A DNA stretch of 64,000 bases from Streptomyces griseoflavus (GCF_014649995.1 NZ_BMUC01000022.1:49086-113085), one strand, 5' to 3'. Positions 16,472 to 26,315 are shown, counted from the stretch's first letter. The notes: generated by a model not told the origin, from the sequence alone. Made by a program: numbers and translations.

Positions 16472-16920
16472 GCGCGCGCGGCGCGCGGGCGAACCCCTCG
16501 GGGGGCCCGGCGGCCGCGGCCTTCTCCTCGTGTCCTCGCGGGGGCACGGGTGCACGGCGGGGCCGGTCCCGTGGGCCGGTGTGTGAAGCGGTGCGCCGGG
16601 TGTGCTTCCGTGCGCCGCGCCGACGAACAGGGCTTATGCCGCATCCCGTCCGATCTCACCCGAACCGGTGTTGACGTGGCGTGACGCCGTGATCACGCTG
16701 TTCCTCAGCGATTCGCCGCGAGGGGACGGCGAGGGTCCGGCGACGGGAGCCCTCGACGAGTGTGGGTCGTCAGTCGGTGCCGGCTCCCCAGGGCCGAGGG
16801 GGAGCCTGGGTGGGAGAGCCGGGCCGAGGAGCGGTGCGGCGCTGTCGTGCTCGGGGCGTACAGTGCCGCACCGTCGTCGTTCACCCGTCCGTCCACAGGC
16901 TGTGGACGGAGAACGCGCGC
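16472..16920. other. Convergent intergenic region
   Basis: About 450 bases between two convergent genes. A TTGACG...CACGCT promoter-like pair lies at about 16672-16700 but no supported gene follows it. The only clear element is the hairpin at 16889-16909. Confidence 0.4.
16889..16909 (-). terminator. Perfect inverted repeat after the GlxA-type regulator gene
   Basis: CCGTCCACAG and CTGTGGACGG are separated by a single G, a 21-base perfect palindrome 12 bases past the stop of the minus-strand gene. Its position suggests a terminator. Confidence 0.5.
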
Positions 16921-17964
16921 TCACCCCGCCGCGGCGGACACCGCCGTCCCGCCCGGCCGTCCGCCGGCCCGGAAGGTCCGCCGGTAGGCCGTGGGCGTCA
17001 CCCCCAGCGCCGCCTGGAGGTGCTGCCGCATCGACTGGGCCGTACCGAATCCGGACTCGTCCGCCACCCGGTCCACGGACAGGTCGGTGGACTCCAGCAG
17101 GTGCCGGGCCCGCTCCACCCGCTGCCGGGTCAGCCACTGCCCCGGACTGACCCCGGTCTCCTCCCGGAAGCGGCGGGTGAAGGTGCGCACCGACATCGCC
17201 TCCCGCGCGGCCATGTCCCGCAGCCGGATCGGCTCGTGCAGCCGGGCCAGCGCCCACGCGCGGGCCCCGCTCGTCGACGCCTGCTGCGGATCGGGCACCG
17301 GCCGCCGGATGTACTGCGCCTGTCCGCCGTCCCGGTGCGGCGGCACGACCGTGCGCCGGGCCACCTCGTTGGCCACGACGGCGCCGTGGTCGCGCCGCAC
17401 CATGTGCAGGCAGAGGTCGATACCGGCCGCGACGCCCGCCGAGGTCAGGATGTCGCCGTCGTCGATGAACAGCACCTCCGGATCCACCCGGACCCGCGGG
17501 AAGAGCCTCTGGAGCCGCTCGGCGTCCGCCCAGTGCGTGGTCGCGGGACGCCCGTCGAGGTACCCGGCGGCAGCCAGCACGTAGACGCCGGTGCAGATGG
17601 ACGCGATCCGGGTGCCCGGGCGGATCAGGGCCAGGGCGGCGGCCAGTTCGCCGGTCAGCTCACCGCGCTCGTAGACCGGGCCGAGCTCGTAGGAGGCCGG
17701 GACGACCACCGTGTCGGCGGTGGCGAGGGCCTCGGGGCCGTGGGCGACGTGGAGGGCGAAGTCGGCGTCCGTCTCGACGGGCCCCGGCGGCCGGACCGAG
17801 CAGGTGACGACCTCGTACAGCCGCCGTCCGCGCCCGTCGCGAGGGCCGCCGAAGATGCGGTGCGGGATGCCCGCCTCGAAGGGCAGCAGCCCGTCGAGGG
17901 CGAGGACGACGACCCGGTGCGGCCGGAAGCCGTCGGGCGCCGGGGAGTGCTCGGCCGGATCCAT
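16921..17964 (-). CDS. GlxA-type transcriptional regulator (DJ-1/PfpI plus AraC)
   Basis: A 347-residue regulator. The N-terminal DJ-1/PfpI-like domain (about 15-190) includes the cysteine elbow SICTGVYVLAAAG and the following THWADAE. The C-terminal AraC DNA-binding domain (about 230-335) has two helix-turn-helix units (MSVRTFTRRFREETG, then VADESGFGTAQSMRQHL). It is divergent, 72 bases away, from an MFS transporter that it probably controls. A TAGGAT box lies six bases upstream of the ATG, so the message is probably leaderless. Confidence 0.9.
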   Translation of the reverse strand: MDPAEHSPAPDGFRPHRVVVLALDGLLPFEAGIPHRIFGGPRDGRGRRLYEVVTCSVRPPGPVETDADFALHVAHGPEALATADTVVVPASYELGPVYERGELTGELAAALALIRPGTRIASICTGVYVLAAAGYLDGRPATTHWADAERLQRLFPRVRVDPEVLFIDDGDILTSAGVAAGIDLCLHMVRRDHGAVVANEVARRTVVPPHRDGGQAQYIRRPVPDPQQASTSGARAWALARLHEPIRLRDMAAREAMSVRTFTRRFREETGVSPGQWLTRQRVERARHLLESTDLSVDRVADESGFGTAQSMRQHLQAALGVTPTAYRRTFRAGGRPGGTAVSAAAG

Positions 17965-17970
17965 GGCCCG

Positions 17971-17976
17971 ATCCTA
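17971..17976 (-). promoter_or_regulatory. -10 box of a leaderless transcript
   Basis: TAGGAT on the minus strand, six bases before ATG 17964, with no Shine-Dalgarno sequence between them. Confidence 0.45.
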
Positions 17977-18036
17977 GTGAACCCTGTCCGCCGGGCCACT
18001 CGCTGCGACGCCCCCCGGCACCGGAAGCTCTACGAC

Positions 18037-19353
18037 GTGACCCAGACAAGCGAGAGTGCCGTCGTCGTGGAGCCGTCCACGCGCGGCCGCAAGCCGCGCC
18101 GCACCCGCGTCCACCGGGCGTGGTTCGTCGCCGCCGTGACGTTCGTGACCATCATCGGCGCCGCCGCCTTCCGTTCCGTGCCCGGCCTGTTCATCGACCC
18201 GCTGCACGACGAGTTCGGCTGGTCACGGGGGACCATCGGCGCTGCGGTCTCCGTGAACCTCGCGCTGTACGGGCTCACCGCGCCCTTCGCGGCGGCGCTG
18301 ATGGACCGCTACGGCATCCGGCGGGTCGTCGCGGTCGCCCTCACCGTGATCGCGCTCGGCTCCGGGCTCACGGTGTGGATGACCGCGGCCTGGCAACTGA
18401 TGCTGTGCTGGGGCCTGTTGGTGGGGCTCGGCTCCGGCTCCATGGCGCTGGCCTTCGCCGCGACCGTCACCAACCGGTGGTTCACCGAGCGGCGCGGCCT
18501 GGTCACCGGCGTCCTCACCGCCGCGGCCGCCTCCGGACAGCTGATCTTCCTGCCCGTGCTGTCCTGGATCGTCGCCACGCACGACTGGCGGCCGGCCGCC
18601 GTCACCGTGGCGCTCGCCGCGCTCGCGGTGGTGCCGTTCGTCTGGCTGCTGCTGCACGACCACCCGGCCGACGTGGGCCAGAAGCCCTACGGCGCCGAGG
18701 AGTTCGTGCCCAAGCCCGCGCCGGTGCCGGGCGCGGCGCGGCGCGCGCTGACGGTGCTGTCCTCGGCGGTGCGCACGGGGCCCTTCTGGCTGCTCGCCGG
18801 GTCCTTCGCGATCTGCGGTGCCTCGACGAACGGGCTGGTCCAGACGCACTTCGTGCCCGCGTCCCACGACCACGGCATGCCGATCACGACGGCGGCGTCG
18901 CTGCTGGCGGTCATCGGGGTGTTCGACGTCGTCGGGACGATCGCGTCCGGGTGGTTCACCGACCGGTACGACTCCCGGCGGCTGCTCGCCGTGTACTACG
19001 CGCTGCGCGGCGTCTCGCTGCTGCTCCTGCCGATGCTGCTGGCGCCGGGCGTGCACCCGCCGATGGTCTTCTTCATCGTCTTCTACGGGCTCGACTGGGT
19101 GGCGACCGTGCCGCCCACGCTGGCGCTGTGCCGCGAGCACTACGGGGACGACAGCCCGATCGTCTTCGGGTGGGTGCTCGCCTCCCACCAGGTGGGCGCG
19201 GCCGTGGTCGCCTTCGCCGGCGGCGTGGCAAGGGACGCGTTCGGCTCGTACGACGTGGTCTGGTACGCGTCGGGGGCACTGTGCGCGGCGGCGGCGCTGA
19301 TGGCCCTGGTGATCCGGCGGCGGCCGGTGACCGCCGGCCCGGGGCGTCTCTGA
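18037..19353 (+). CDS. MFS transporter (oxalate/formate antiporter-like)
   Basis: A 438-residue inner-membrane protein with twelve predicted helices, beginning AWFVAAVTFVTIIGAAAFRS. The MFS loop 2-3 signature is ALMDRYGIRRV and its echo in the second half is GWFTDRYDSRRL. The length is typical. GTG 18037 is chosen with GGAAG nine bases upstream; the frame stays open far upstream but there it overlaps the antisense regulator gene. Substrate unknown. Probably regulated by the divergent GlxA-type regulator. Confidence 0.9.
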   Translation: MTQTSESAVVVEPSTRGRKPRRTRVHRAWFVAAVTFVTIIGAAAFRSVPGLFIDPLHDEFGWSRGTIGAAVSVNLALYGLTAPFAAALMDRYGIRRVVAVALTVIALGSGLTVWMTAAWQLMLCWGLLVGLGSGSMALAFAATVTNRWFTERRGLVTGVLTAAAASGQLIFLPVLSWIVATHDWRPAAVTVALAALAVVPFVWLLLHDHPADVGQKPYGAEEFVPKPAPVPGAARRALTVLSSAVRTGPFWLLAGSFAICGASTNGLVQTHFVPASHDHGMPITTAASLLAVIGVFDVVGTIASGWFTDRYDSRRLLAVYYALRGVSLLLLPMLLAPGVHPPMVFFIVFYGLDWVATVPPTLALCREHYGDDSPIVFGWVLASHQVGAAVVAFAGGVARDAFGSYDVVWYASGALCAAAALMALVIRRRPVTAGPGRL

Positions 19354-19414
19354 CGCCTCCCGCCTGCCCGGCGACGCCCGGCACGCACGCTGCGGCGGCG
19401 CGCCGTGGACGGGC

Positions 19415-20614
19415 TCAGGCCGTGGGCAGCCGGGAGACCCCTCCCGCGCGGGCCACGGCCTTGGCTATGCGCTCCGCGTCCAGCGCCAGTTCCCGCAGGT
19501 TCCCGCTGATCGGATTGGTGTAGCCGGTGAAGTGGAGCCCGGGGGCGCCGGGCGCGGTACGGGCCCCGTGGGCCACGGGTCTGCCCCGCCCGTCCAGCAC
19601 GCCGAGCCCGCCGACCAGGGACTCCAGACCCCGGACGTACCCGGTCGCCGCGATCACCACGTCCGGGGTGATCCGCGCCCCGTCCGCCAGCACCACCTCG
19701 CGCCCGTCGAACCCCTCCACGGCGGCCACGACCTCCACCTTCCCCTCGCGCACCGCGTCGATCAGCCCGACGTCCTGCACGGGGATGGCCCCCTCCCGCA
19801 CCCGGGTGTAGAGACCGGCGTCGGGGCGGGGCAGTCCGTGGGCGCTCAGGTCGGGTATCGCGACCCGCGCCTGCACCCGGGAGACACGGTCGACGAGGCC
19901 GGCCGGCAGCCGGCGCACCAGGACCCCCGAGTACTGCGCGGGCCAGCCGGCGGTGGAACGGCGCACGATGTGCGGTGGTGTGCGCACCGCCAGCCGGACC
20001 CGGGCCGCGCCCCCCTCCACCAGGTCCACGGCGATCTCCGCGCCCGTGTTGCCGACGCCCACGACGAGCACGTCCCGGCCGGCGTAGGGCTTCGGGGCGC
20101 GGTAGGCGCTGGCGTGCAGGAACTCGCCGGTGTAGGTGTCCCGGCCGGGCCAGTCGGGAACGCGCGGGGTGTGGTTGTAGCCGGTGGCGACGACGACCGC
20201 CGCACCGGTCAGCTCCCGGCCGCCGGTGGCGTGCAGCAGCCAGCCGGTGCCGTCGGGGGTGCGCTCGACGCGGGAGACCTCGACCCCGGTGACGATCTCG
20301 AGCCGGTGGTGCTCGGCGTACTTCTCCAGGTACCTGACCACGTCGTCGCGGGCCGGCCAGCGTCCGAACCGGCGGGGCATCGGCAGCCCGGGCAGGGCGG
20401 ACAGCCGCCGGGTGGTGTGCAGCCGCAGCCGGTCGTAGTGGCGCCGCCAGGACGCGCCCACGCGGTCGGAACGCTCCAGGACGACCGCCCGGATCCCCCG
20501 GGCGCGCAGGGCGTACGCGGCGGCCAGTCCGCCCGGCCCGCCGCCTATGACGTAGACGGGGCGGTCCGCCGGGTTCGGCGCGGTGGGCTGCGCGGACGTG
20601 GGGGATTCGGTCAT
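19415..20614 (-). CDS. FAD-dependent monooxygenase / oxidoreductase (YUCCA/CzcO-like)
   Basis: A 399-residue flavoprotein. The FAD-binding Rossmann motif is at the N-terminus (YVIGGGPGGLAAAYALRARG) and the NADPH-binding motif near residue 190 (VVGVGNTGAEIA). ATGYVRGLE near the C-terminus is the typical flavin monooxygenase phrase. The family oxidises or moves metal/organic substrates; the actual substrate is unknown. TAGGCT seven bases upstream of the ATG suggests a leaderless message. Confidence 0.87.
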   Translation of the reverse strand: MTESPTSAQPTAPNPADRPVYVIGGGPGGLAAAYALRARGIRAVVLERSDRVGASWRRHYDRLRLHTTRRLSALPGLPMPRRFGRWPARDDVVRYLEKYAEHHRLEIVTGVEVSRVERTPDGTGWLLHATGGRELTGAAVVVATGYNHTPRVPDWPGRDTYTGEFLHASAYRAPKPYAGRDVLVVGVGNTGAEIAVDLVEGGAARVRLAVRTPPHIVRRSTAGWPAQYSGVLVRRLPAGLVDRVSRVQARVAIPDLSAHGLPRPDAGLYTRVREGAIPVQDVGLIDAVREGKVEVVAAVEGFDGREVVLADGARITPDVVIAATGYVRGLESLVGGLGVLDGRGRPVAHGARTAPGAPGLHFTGYTNPISGNLRELALDAERIAKAVARAGGVSRLPTA

Positions 20615-20621
20615 GAGCGCG

Positions 20622-20627
20622 AGCCTA
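20622..20627 (-). promoter_or_regulatory. -10 box of a leaderless transcript
   Basis: TAGGCT on the minus strand, seven bases before ATG 20614. Confidence 0.4.
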
Positions 20628-20776
20628 ATTCCGCACCTGGTTGATGGGTATCGGTCAAGACCGGAATTGGTTGCGGATTGATCACATGGTTTCGGCAGGG
20701 ACGACAGCGTGACCGGAACCCGGGTGGCCCGCACACGGGTTCCGCCGCGGGCGCGGAGCCGGGCGCGGAGCCGGCG

Positions 20777-21442
20777 TCAGGGCCACAGCAGTTCCCTGGC
20801 CCACCCCTCGGGCGCCCGCCGGTAGCGCAGCCGTACGTGGCGGCGCCGGGCGTCGCCCTGGAAGAACTCGACCTCGTCCGGCCGCAGGCGGTACAGCGTC
20901 CAGGACGGGGCCGGGGCCGCCGGTTCCCGCCGTGCCCGCTCCCAGGCCGCATCCGAGGCACGGGCCAGTTCCTCCGTCGAGCCGAGGACCGCGCTCTGCC
21001 TGCCGGTCAGGGCGGCGGCCAGCGCCCCCGTCGAGCGGGCGTGCAGATCGGCCTGCGCCTCCTCGCGCGAGGCGGCGCCGACCGGCCCGCGCACCCGCAC
21101 CTGACGGCCCAGCACCGGCCAGTAGAAGGCCAGCGCGGCGTACGGGCGCCCGGCGAGCTGGCCGCCCTTGCGGCTGTGTGCGTGGGTCGCGAAGGACCAG
21201 CCCTCGTCGTCCGCGCCGTGCAGCATCACGATCCGTACGTCGGGCCTGCCCTCCGCGTCCGCGGTGGCCAGTGACATGGTGTGCGGCTCGGCCTGTCCGG
21301 CCTCCGCCGCCTGCGCCAGCCACCGCGCGAACAGCGGCAGCGGCGCGGCGGGCGCGGTGTCCGGGGCCAGCGGCGGCAGCGAGGTGACCGCCGGGTCCCA
21401 CACCCGCAGCGACCTGAGCAGCTCGTGAAGATCGGGTTCCAT
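20777..21442 (-). CDS. PdxH-like pyridoxamine 5'-phosphate oxidase family protein
   Basis: A 221-residue split-barrel flavoprotein. Motifs match pyridoxamine phosphate oxidases: PHTMSLATADAEGRPDVRIV, SRKGGQLAGRPYAALAFYW, and the C-terminal dimerisation domain with LYRLRPDEVEFFQG. Some residues of the PLP site differ from E. coli PdxH, so the substrate may differ. GACAAT six bases before the ATG suggests a leaderless start. The upstream in-frame extension to 21544 would overlap the next gene and run through a repeat, so I rejected it. Confidence 0.83.
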   Translation of the reverse strand: MEPDLHELLRSLRVWDPAVTSLPPLAPDTAPAAPLPLFARWLAQAAEAGQAEPHTMSLATADAEGRPDVRIVMLHGADDEGWSFATHAHSRKGGQLAGRPYAALAFYWPVLGRQVRVRGPVGAASREEAQADLHARSTGALAAALTGRQSAVLGSTEELARASDAAWERARREPAAPAPSWTLYRLRPDEVEFFQGDARRRHVRLRYRRAPEGWARELLWP

Positions 21443-21448
21443 GCCCCG

Positions 21449-21454
21449 ATTGTC
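21449..21454 (-). promoter_or_regulatory. -10 box of a leaderless transcript
   Basis: GACAAT on the minus strand, six bases before ATG 21442. The stretch GACAATCGGGGCATG is repeated exactly before the AbiEii-like gene at 49518. Confidence 0.35.
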
Positions 21455-21463
21455 GGGGATGCG

Positions 21464-21529
21464 GCCCGCTCGGACGGACCGGAGGGCCCGCTCGGACGGA
21501 CCCGAGGGCCCGCTCAGACGGACCCGAGG
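21464..21529. repeat. Three tandem copies of a 22-base unit
   Basis: Units at 21464-21485, 21486-21507 and 21508-21529 read GCCCGCTCGGACGGACCCGA plus GG with one or two differences. The last copy includes the final codons and stop of the split-barrel gene at 21514. Confidence 0.8.
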
Positions 21530-21939
21530 TCCGAGGAGACCCACCGTTCGGGCCGCATCCGCACGATGACCTGCTCGCCGTGGTTCTTCCAGGCGAAGTC
21601 GACGTACCCCTCGACCTTCTCGGCCGGGAGGTAGCGGGCGGAGATCTCCCGGAGCAGCTCGACCGTGGCCGGGGTGGTGTCGACGACCGGGCCCTCGACG
21701 GAGACGTAACGGATGGTGGGTTCGACGCGGTCCACCAGCAGCGAGAACCGTCCCGCCGCGCTGATCAGCCGGTTCTTGCGCGAGTCGAGGCCGGTCATGA
21801 TCCAGGCGTCGCCGCCGGGCGCGTACTGGTACCAGATCGGCACGGTCAGCGGGGCGCGGCCGTCCCCGCCGTCCACGGCGAGCGCGGCGACATGGGGTTC
21901 GGCCAGGAACTGTTCACGTTCTTCGCGGGTCAGGGCCAT
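21514..21939 (-). CDS. PPOX-class (probably F420-dependent) split-barrel protein
   Basis: A 141-residue split-barrel protein, of the size of F420- or FMN-binding pyridoxamine-oxidase-like enzymes. Conserved phrases are APLTVPIWYQYAPGGDAWIM, KNRLISAAGRFSLLVD and RYVSVEGPVV. The ATG has a strong AGGAGG site. The nearby fbiC, Ddn-like and LLM genes make F420 a reasonable cofactor guess, but the sequence alone cannot separate F420 from FMN. The stop codon falls in the third copy of a 22-base tandem repeat. Confidence 0.8.
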   Translation of the reverse strand: MALTREEREQFLAEPHVAALAVDGGDGRAPLTVPIWYQYAPGGDAWIMTGLDSRKNRLISAAGRFSLLVDRVEPTIRYVSVEGPVVDTTPATVELLREISARYLPAEKVEGYVDFAWKNHGEQVIVRMRPERWVSSDLGSV

Positions 21940-22160
21940 GGCGGGTTCCTCCTGCGACGGGTGAGACAGGCGTACGGGTGGGTGCCGGCGCGCGGCCGGA
22001 CTCCGGCGGCTTCAACGCGGGCCGCACCGGAGGTGTTCCTTCCTCCCCCGTCCGGCCGGGCCGGACCCGCGGCACGCGACGGGCGGCGGTCCACCGGGGT
22101 GAACCGCCGCCCGGATGACAGGACGTGCGTGGTCGCGGGGGTGTGAGCGCCGCCGGGCGG

Positions 22161-22808
22161 CTACTTCGTCGGCTTCCTGCCGGTGACCCCCAGGTGCACC
22201 AGCAGAGCCAGGTTGGGCTTGATCTCGGCCTGCTTCACGCCCCAGGAGGAGAAACCTTTCTGGTGGGAGGCGACGGCGGCGAGCATGGCGACCAGGGAAC
22301 CCGCGATCGCCCCCGGATTCACGTCCTTGTCGATGCGTCCCCTGGCCTGCAGCTCGGCGACCGAGTCGGCCAGTGAGGAGTTCACCGAGTTCAGGACCTT
22401 CATCCGGATCTTGTAGAAGCGCTTGTCGCCCTCGGCGGCGCCGAGGTCCACGACCCGCAGGATCGCGTCGTTCTTCCGCCAGAACTCCAGGAAACCGTCG
22501 ACGAGTTCCTGCGCCGTCTGCCAGCCGGCCCGTCCGGCCCACGAGCGGCCCTCCAGCAGCTCGCTCAACGTGCCGCTCTCCGCGGCCATTTCCTCGGCGA
22601 GCTCCAGGACGGCGCCCTCGACGTCCGGGAAGTACTGGTAGAAGGTGGCCGGCGAGGTTCCGGCGCGGCGGGCGACGTCGATGACCTTGACATCCCGGTA
22701 GGGGGACGAGCTGAGCATCTCGCTGAGGCAGTCGAGCAGCTTCTGCCGGGTCGCCTGCCCACGCCGGCCGGCCACGCGGCCGTCGACGGTACGCACTTGT
22801 CCTGTCAT
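22161..22808 (-). CDS. TetR-family transcriptional regulator
   Basis: A 215-residue repressor-type protein. The helix-turn-helix is near residues 35-60 (KVIDVARRAGTSPATFYQYF). The C-terminal ligand domain has a hydrophobic helix (GAIAGSLVAMLAAVASHQ). It is divergent from the VOC gene, a possible target, with 122 bases between starts. The ATG has no ribosome site but TAAGCT lies six bases upstream, so it is probably leaderless. Confidence 0.92.
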   Translation of the reverse strand: MTGQVRTVDGRVAGRRGQATRQKLLDCLSEMLSSSPYRDVKVIDVARRAGTSPATFYQYFPDVEGAVLELAEEMAAESGTLSELLEGRSWAGRAGWQTAQELVDGFLEFWRKNDAILRVVDLGAAEGDKRFYKIRMKVLNSVNSSLADSVAELQARGRIDKDVNPGAIAGSLVAMLAAVASHQKGFSSWGVKQAEIKPNLALLVHLGVTGRKPTK

Positions 22809-22814
22809 GCCGTC

Positions 22815-22820
22815 AGCTTA
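22815..22820 (-). promoter_or_regulatory. -10 box of a leaderless transcript
   Basis: TAAGCT on the minus strand, six bases before ATG 22808. Confidence 0.4.
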
Positions 22821-22918
22821 CCGACGGGTGATGGGGGCGCGATTCGGCCGACTGCAAATGGGGTGCGCGACCGCGGACGCACGGGTGTGCCTGGTCTGCG
22901 CGGTGCGGGCGGCACGGC

Positions 22919-22924
22919 TAGTTT
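22919..22924 (+). promoter_or_regulatory. -10 box of a leaderless transcript
   Basis: TAGTTT, six bases before ATG 22931, with no Shine-Dalgarno sequence. Confidence 0.4.
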
Positions 22925-22930
22925 GGCGGC

Positions 22931-23653
22931 ATGGCCGAAAACGAGGCACCGCGGTACTCGGAGGGCACCCCGTGCTGGGTGGACGCGCAGCTTCCCGACG
23001 TGGAGGCGGGCAAGCGGTTCTACGGTGAGCTCTTCGGCTGGACCTTCGAGGACCAGCCCCAGGGCACCGTGCGGGCACTGAAGGAGGGGGAGCCCGTCGC
23101 CTCCCTCGCGCACAAGACGGACGGCCGGATGCCCACCGTGTGGACGGTGTCCTTCGCCACGCCCGACGCCGCGGCGACCTGCGGGCGGATCCGCGCGGCC
23201 GGCGGACGGATCGTGTCCCCGCCGCTGCCCTTCGGCGACCTGGGCGTCACCGCGCTCGTCACCGACCCCGAGGGCGCCGTGTTCTCCCTCTGGCAGGGCG
23301 CGCGCACGCCCGGCTTCGGCCGCCGGCAGGAGCCGGGCACCTTCGCCTGGGTGCAGCTCTACACGCGGGACACCGAGGCGGCCAACACCTTCTACGGCGA
23401 CCTCTTCCACGAGGCCCTGTTCGGCCCGGACGCCGACCCCGCCTTCGGCCGCGCACCGGTCACCGACGTCTTCGCCGCCGAGATGCCGCCCCACCTCCTG
23501 GTCCACTTCGCCACCGAGGACCTCGCGGCCGCGCTGGCGGAGGTGGCCCGGCTGGGCGGCCGGGTCCAGGTCCCGCCCTTCGAGACGTCCTACGGAACGG
23601 CGGCCGTGGTCACGGACAACCAGGGGGCGTCCTTCGCGCTGCTGAGCCGCTGA
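22931..23653 (+). CDS. Two-domain VOC (glyoxalase/dioxygenase-fold) protein
   Basis: A 240-residue protein with two tandem vicinal-oxygen-chelate domains. The first (about 10-120) starts GTPCWVDAQLPDVEAGKRFY and ends VFSLWQG; the second (about 128-238) starts FAWVQLYTRDTEAANTFY and ends SFALLSR. Such proteins bind small molecules, sometimes with a metal, and serve as resistance proteins, isomerases or hydroxylase relatives. Substrate unknown. Divergent from TetR, which may regulate it. Confidence 0.85.
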   Translation: MAENEAPRYSEGTPCWVDAQLPDVEAGKRFYGELFGWTFEDQPQGTVRALKEGEPVASLAHKTDGRMPTVWTVSFATPDAAATCGRIRAAGGRIVSPPLPFGDLGVTALVTDPEGAVFSLWQGARTPGFGRRQEPGTFAWVQLYTRDTEAANTFYGDLFHEALFGPDADPAFGRAPVTDVFAAEMPPHLLVHFATEDLAAALAEVARLGGRVQVPPFETSYGTAAVVTDNQGASFALLSR

Positions 23654-23833
23654 GCCGTTTCCGCCCCCGAAGTCATATGACAACCTGGACACCCGATTTG
23701 TCGGCCGGTTCGCAACCGGGGGCCGGTACAGGAACAATCGGGGTGCGTGCCGCCACGGCGGTGCGGTGGTGAGACGCTGCACTACGGTCGCGCCCAGGTG
23801 GTGGCGCGACGCGTACGGGGAGGTGGCAGGCAA

Positions 23834-26215
23834 GTGGTGGATCAGCTGACGCAGCACGATCCGCGGCGTATCGGGCCGTTCGAGGTGCTGGGACGGCTGG
23901 GAGCCGGCGGCATGGGGCTGGTCTATCTCGCGCGCTCGGCGTCCGGGCGCCGGGTGGCGATCAAGACGGTCCGGACGGAGCTGGCCGAGGACCAGCTCTT
24001 CCGGGTCCGCTTCACGCGCGAGGTGGAGGCGGCCCGCGCGGTCTCCGGTTTCTACACGGCTGCCGTCGTGGACGCCGACCCGCGCGCCGCCGTGCCGTGG
24101 CTGGCCACCGCGTACGTCCCCGCGCCCTCCCTCGAGGAGATAGTGAACGAGTGCGGGCCGCTGCCGGCCCAGGCGGTGCGCTGGCTCGCGGCGGGCGTCG
24201 CGGAGGCGCTGCAGTCCATCCACGGCGCCGGGCTCGTCCACCGCGACCTCAAGCCGTCCAACGTCCTCGTCGTCGAGGACGGACCCCGGGTGATCGACTT
24301 CGGCATCGCCTCCGGCGTCTCGAACACGCGGCTGACGATGACGAACGTCGCCGTCGGCACCCCGGCCTACATGTCCCCGGAGCAGGCCAAGGACTCCCGC
24401 AGCGTCACCGGCGCGAGCGACGTCTTCTCGCTCGGCTCGATGCTGGTCTTCGCCGCCACCGGCCACCCGCCCTTCCACGGCGCCAACCCCGTCGAGACCG
24501 TCTTCATGCTGCTGCGCGAGGGCCCGGACCTCGACGGCCTCCCGGACGAGCTGCGGCCGCTCATCGAGGCGTGCATGCAGATGGAGGCCACGGCCCGCCC
24601 CAACCCCGCCGACCTCCAGGCGCAGCTCGCCCCGCACCTCTTCGGCTCCGGTTCCGACGACAGCGGCACGGCGTCGGCCTGGCTGCCCGAGCGGGCGGTC
24701 AGCCTGATCGAGACCCGCCGGGGCGGCCGTCCGGCGCCCAAGCCGGCGCACCCCACGGGCCGCAGCGCCGGCGGCGCCCGTCCCCCCGTGCCGCCCCCGC
24801 CCCCGCACGACCCCGTCGTCCCGCCGCCCCCGTCCCGGCCGGCGCCGGTCGGCGCGCACGCCGCCGCGGCCTTCGGTGTGGGGGCACCCGACACCGGTCC
24901 CGTGCGGCTGGCCGGCGCGGCGGTGCCCATCGGTCCCGGCCCGCGCGTCGCCGACACGCGCGCGGCCGCCGTGAAGGCACCCCCGCCGGAGGCCGCCCTG
25001 GCCGCCACCTGGTCCAAGCCCCGCCCCGGCGTCAACGGCGCCGACCCGGCCGTACCGGCGCCCACCGTCGCGCCGGAGCACCCCAGCGGCTGGCGTCCGT
25101 GGCGCTTCCGCATGTCCAACGACGTCTGGGGCACCCCGGCCGTCGACGGCGACCTCGTCTACGTCACCTCCTTCGAGGTGCACGCCCTCGACGTCGCCAC
25201 CGGCCGGCGCCGCTTCAAGACCCGGGACGTCGCCTGGTCGATGGCGGTCGCCGACGGCCGCATCCACGCCTCCGACGGCCCCACCCTCTTCGCCCTCGAC
25301 GCCCGCGAGGGCGGCGACCTGTGGCGGCTGTCCACGGACGCCTGGGTGTACTCCCTCAAGGCCGACCGCGGCACGGTCGTCACCGGCACGCGCGGCGGCG
25401 GCGTGCAGGCGTGGGAGGCGGCCACCGGCCAGAAGCTGTGGGAGGTCACCGGCTGCCAGACCGACTTCGAGTCCCCGGAGGCCGGCCCGTCCGTCCACGA
25501 CGGCACCGTCTTCCTCTGGCAGGACGCCCGGCTGCGCGCCCTCGACGCCCGCACCGGCGACGAGCGCTGGTCCTACCCCATCGGTGACGCGGCCTCCTGC
25601 GGCGGCGTCCCGCTCCGCCTCACCCACGCCCCCGACGGCCACGTCTACGTCTGTGCCGGTACCCGCGTCCTCGCCCTGGAGGTCACCTCGGGGCACGTGC
25701 GCTGGCATTTCGAGGCCCCGGCGGTCTTCCTCTGCCCGCCCGCCTTCGTGCCCGGCCCCGCGGTCACCGGTGGCGGCGTGTACCTCGCCGACTACCTCGG
25801 CACGGTCTACGCCCTCGACGCCACCGACGGCCGCGACCGCTGGCGCATCGCCACCGAGTCCCGCGCCTCGGCCGAACCGGTCCTGGTCGCCGCCGGCCAC
25901 GTCCACGTGGGCAGCGGCAAGGGCCTGTACACCCTGGACGCGGTCACCGGCACGCCCAAGTGGCGGTTCCAGTCGGGCGGCGAGATCGTGGGCGCCCCGG
26001 CGGTCGCCGAGGGCCGCATCCACTTCGGCTCCAGCGACCACCTGCTGTACACGCTGAAGGCCGACGACGGCCGCCTGCGGTGGAAGCTCGCGACCGGCGG
26101 CGAGATCACCGGCTCCCCGGTGGTCCGGGACGGCGTGGTGTACGCGTGCAGCAAGGACCGCTGCGTGTACGCGCTGGACGCGGAGAAGGGGACGGGGACG
26201 GCCCGTACGACGTAG
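23834..26215 (+). CDS. afsK: Serine/threonine kinase AfsK
   Basis: A 793-residue kinase that in S. coelicolor phosphorylates AfsR and, through DivIVA, affects hyphal tip growth. The kinase domain is residues 15-280: P-loop GAGGMG (23-28), Lys44, catalytic HRDLKPSN (Asp138), DFG (155-157). Thr168, the autophosphorylation site known in S. coelicolor AfsK, is conserved in NTRLTMTN. A Pro-rich linker (about 300-430) joins a C-terminal PQQ/WD-type beta-propeller (about 435-790) with repeats such as [15 protein letters not shown]. No membrane helix. GTG 23834 is used, giving MVDQLTQ as in known AfsK. Confidence 0.96.
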   Translation: MVDQLTQHDPRRIGPFEVLGRLGAGGMGLVYLARSASGRRVAIKTVRTELAEDQLFRVRFTREVEAARAVSGFYTAAVVDADPRAAVPWLATAYVPAPSLEEIVNECGPLPAQAVRWLAAGVAEALQSIHGAGLVHRDLKPSNVLVVEDGPRVIDFGIASGVSNTRLTMTNVAVGTPAYMSPEQAKDSRSVTGASDVFSLGSMLVFAATGHPPFHGANPVETVFMLLREGPDLDGLPDELRPLIEACMQMEATARPNPADLQAQLAPHLFGSGSDDSGTASAWLPERAVSLIETRRGGRPAPKPAHPTGRSAGGARPPVPPPPPHDPVVPPPPSRPAPVGAHAAAAFGVGAPDTGPVRLAGAAVPIGPGPRVADTRAAAVKAPPPEAALAATWSKPRPGVNGADPAVPAPTVAPEHPSGWRPWRFRMSNDVWGTPAVDGDLVYVTSFEVHALDVATGRRRFKTRDVAWSMAVADGRIHASDGPTLFALDAREGGDLWRLSTDAWVYSLKADRGTVVTGTRGGGVQAWEAATGQKLWEVTGCQTDFESPEAGPSVHDGTVFLWQDARLRALDARTGDERWSYPIGDAASCGGVPLRLTHAPDGHVYVCAGTRVLALEVTSGHVRWHFEAPAVFLCPPAFVPGPAVTGGGVYLADYLGTVYALDATDGRDRWRIATESRASAEPVLVAAGHVHVGSGKGLYTLDAVTGTPKWRFQSGGEIVGAPAVAEGRIHFGSSDHLLYTLKADDGRLRWKLATGGEITGSPVVRDGVVYACSKDRCVYALDAEKGTGTARTT

Positions 26216-26309
26216 CTGCGGGCCGTCGGGCGGCCGTTCCCGGGGGCCGGCACCACGCCGGGTGCACGACGGGGGCCGGGCGGTGACATGCCCGTGACAC
26301 CGGGGTCGC

Positions 26310-26315
26310 TAGCCT
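26310..26315 (+). promoter_or_regulatory. -10 box of a leaderless transcript
   Basis: TAGCCT, seven bases before ATG 26323, without a Shine-Dalgarno sequence. Confidence 0.35.

Noticed and set aside
16762-18036. Open frame extending the MFS transporter by 425 codons upstream
   Set aside because: It runs antisense through the GlxA-type regulator and has no transporter-like sequence; GTG 18037 has a ribosome site and begins the normal protein.
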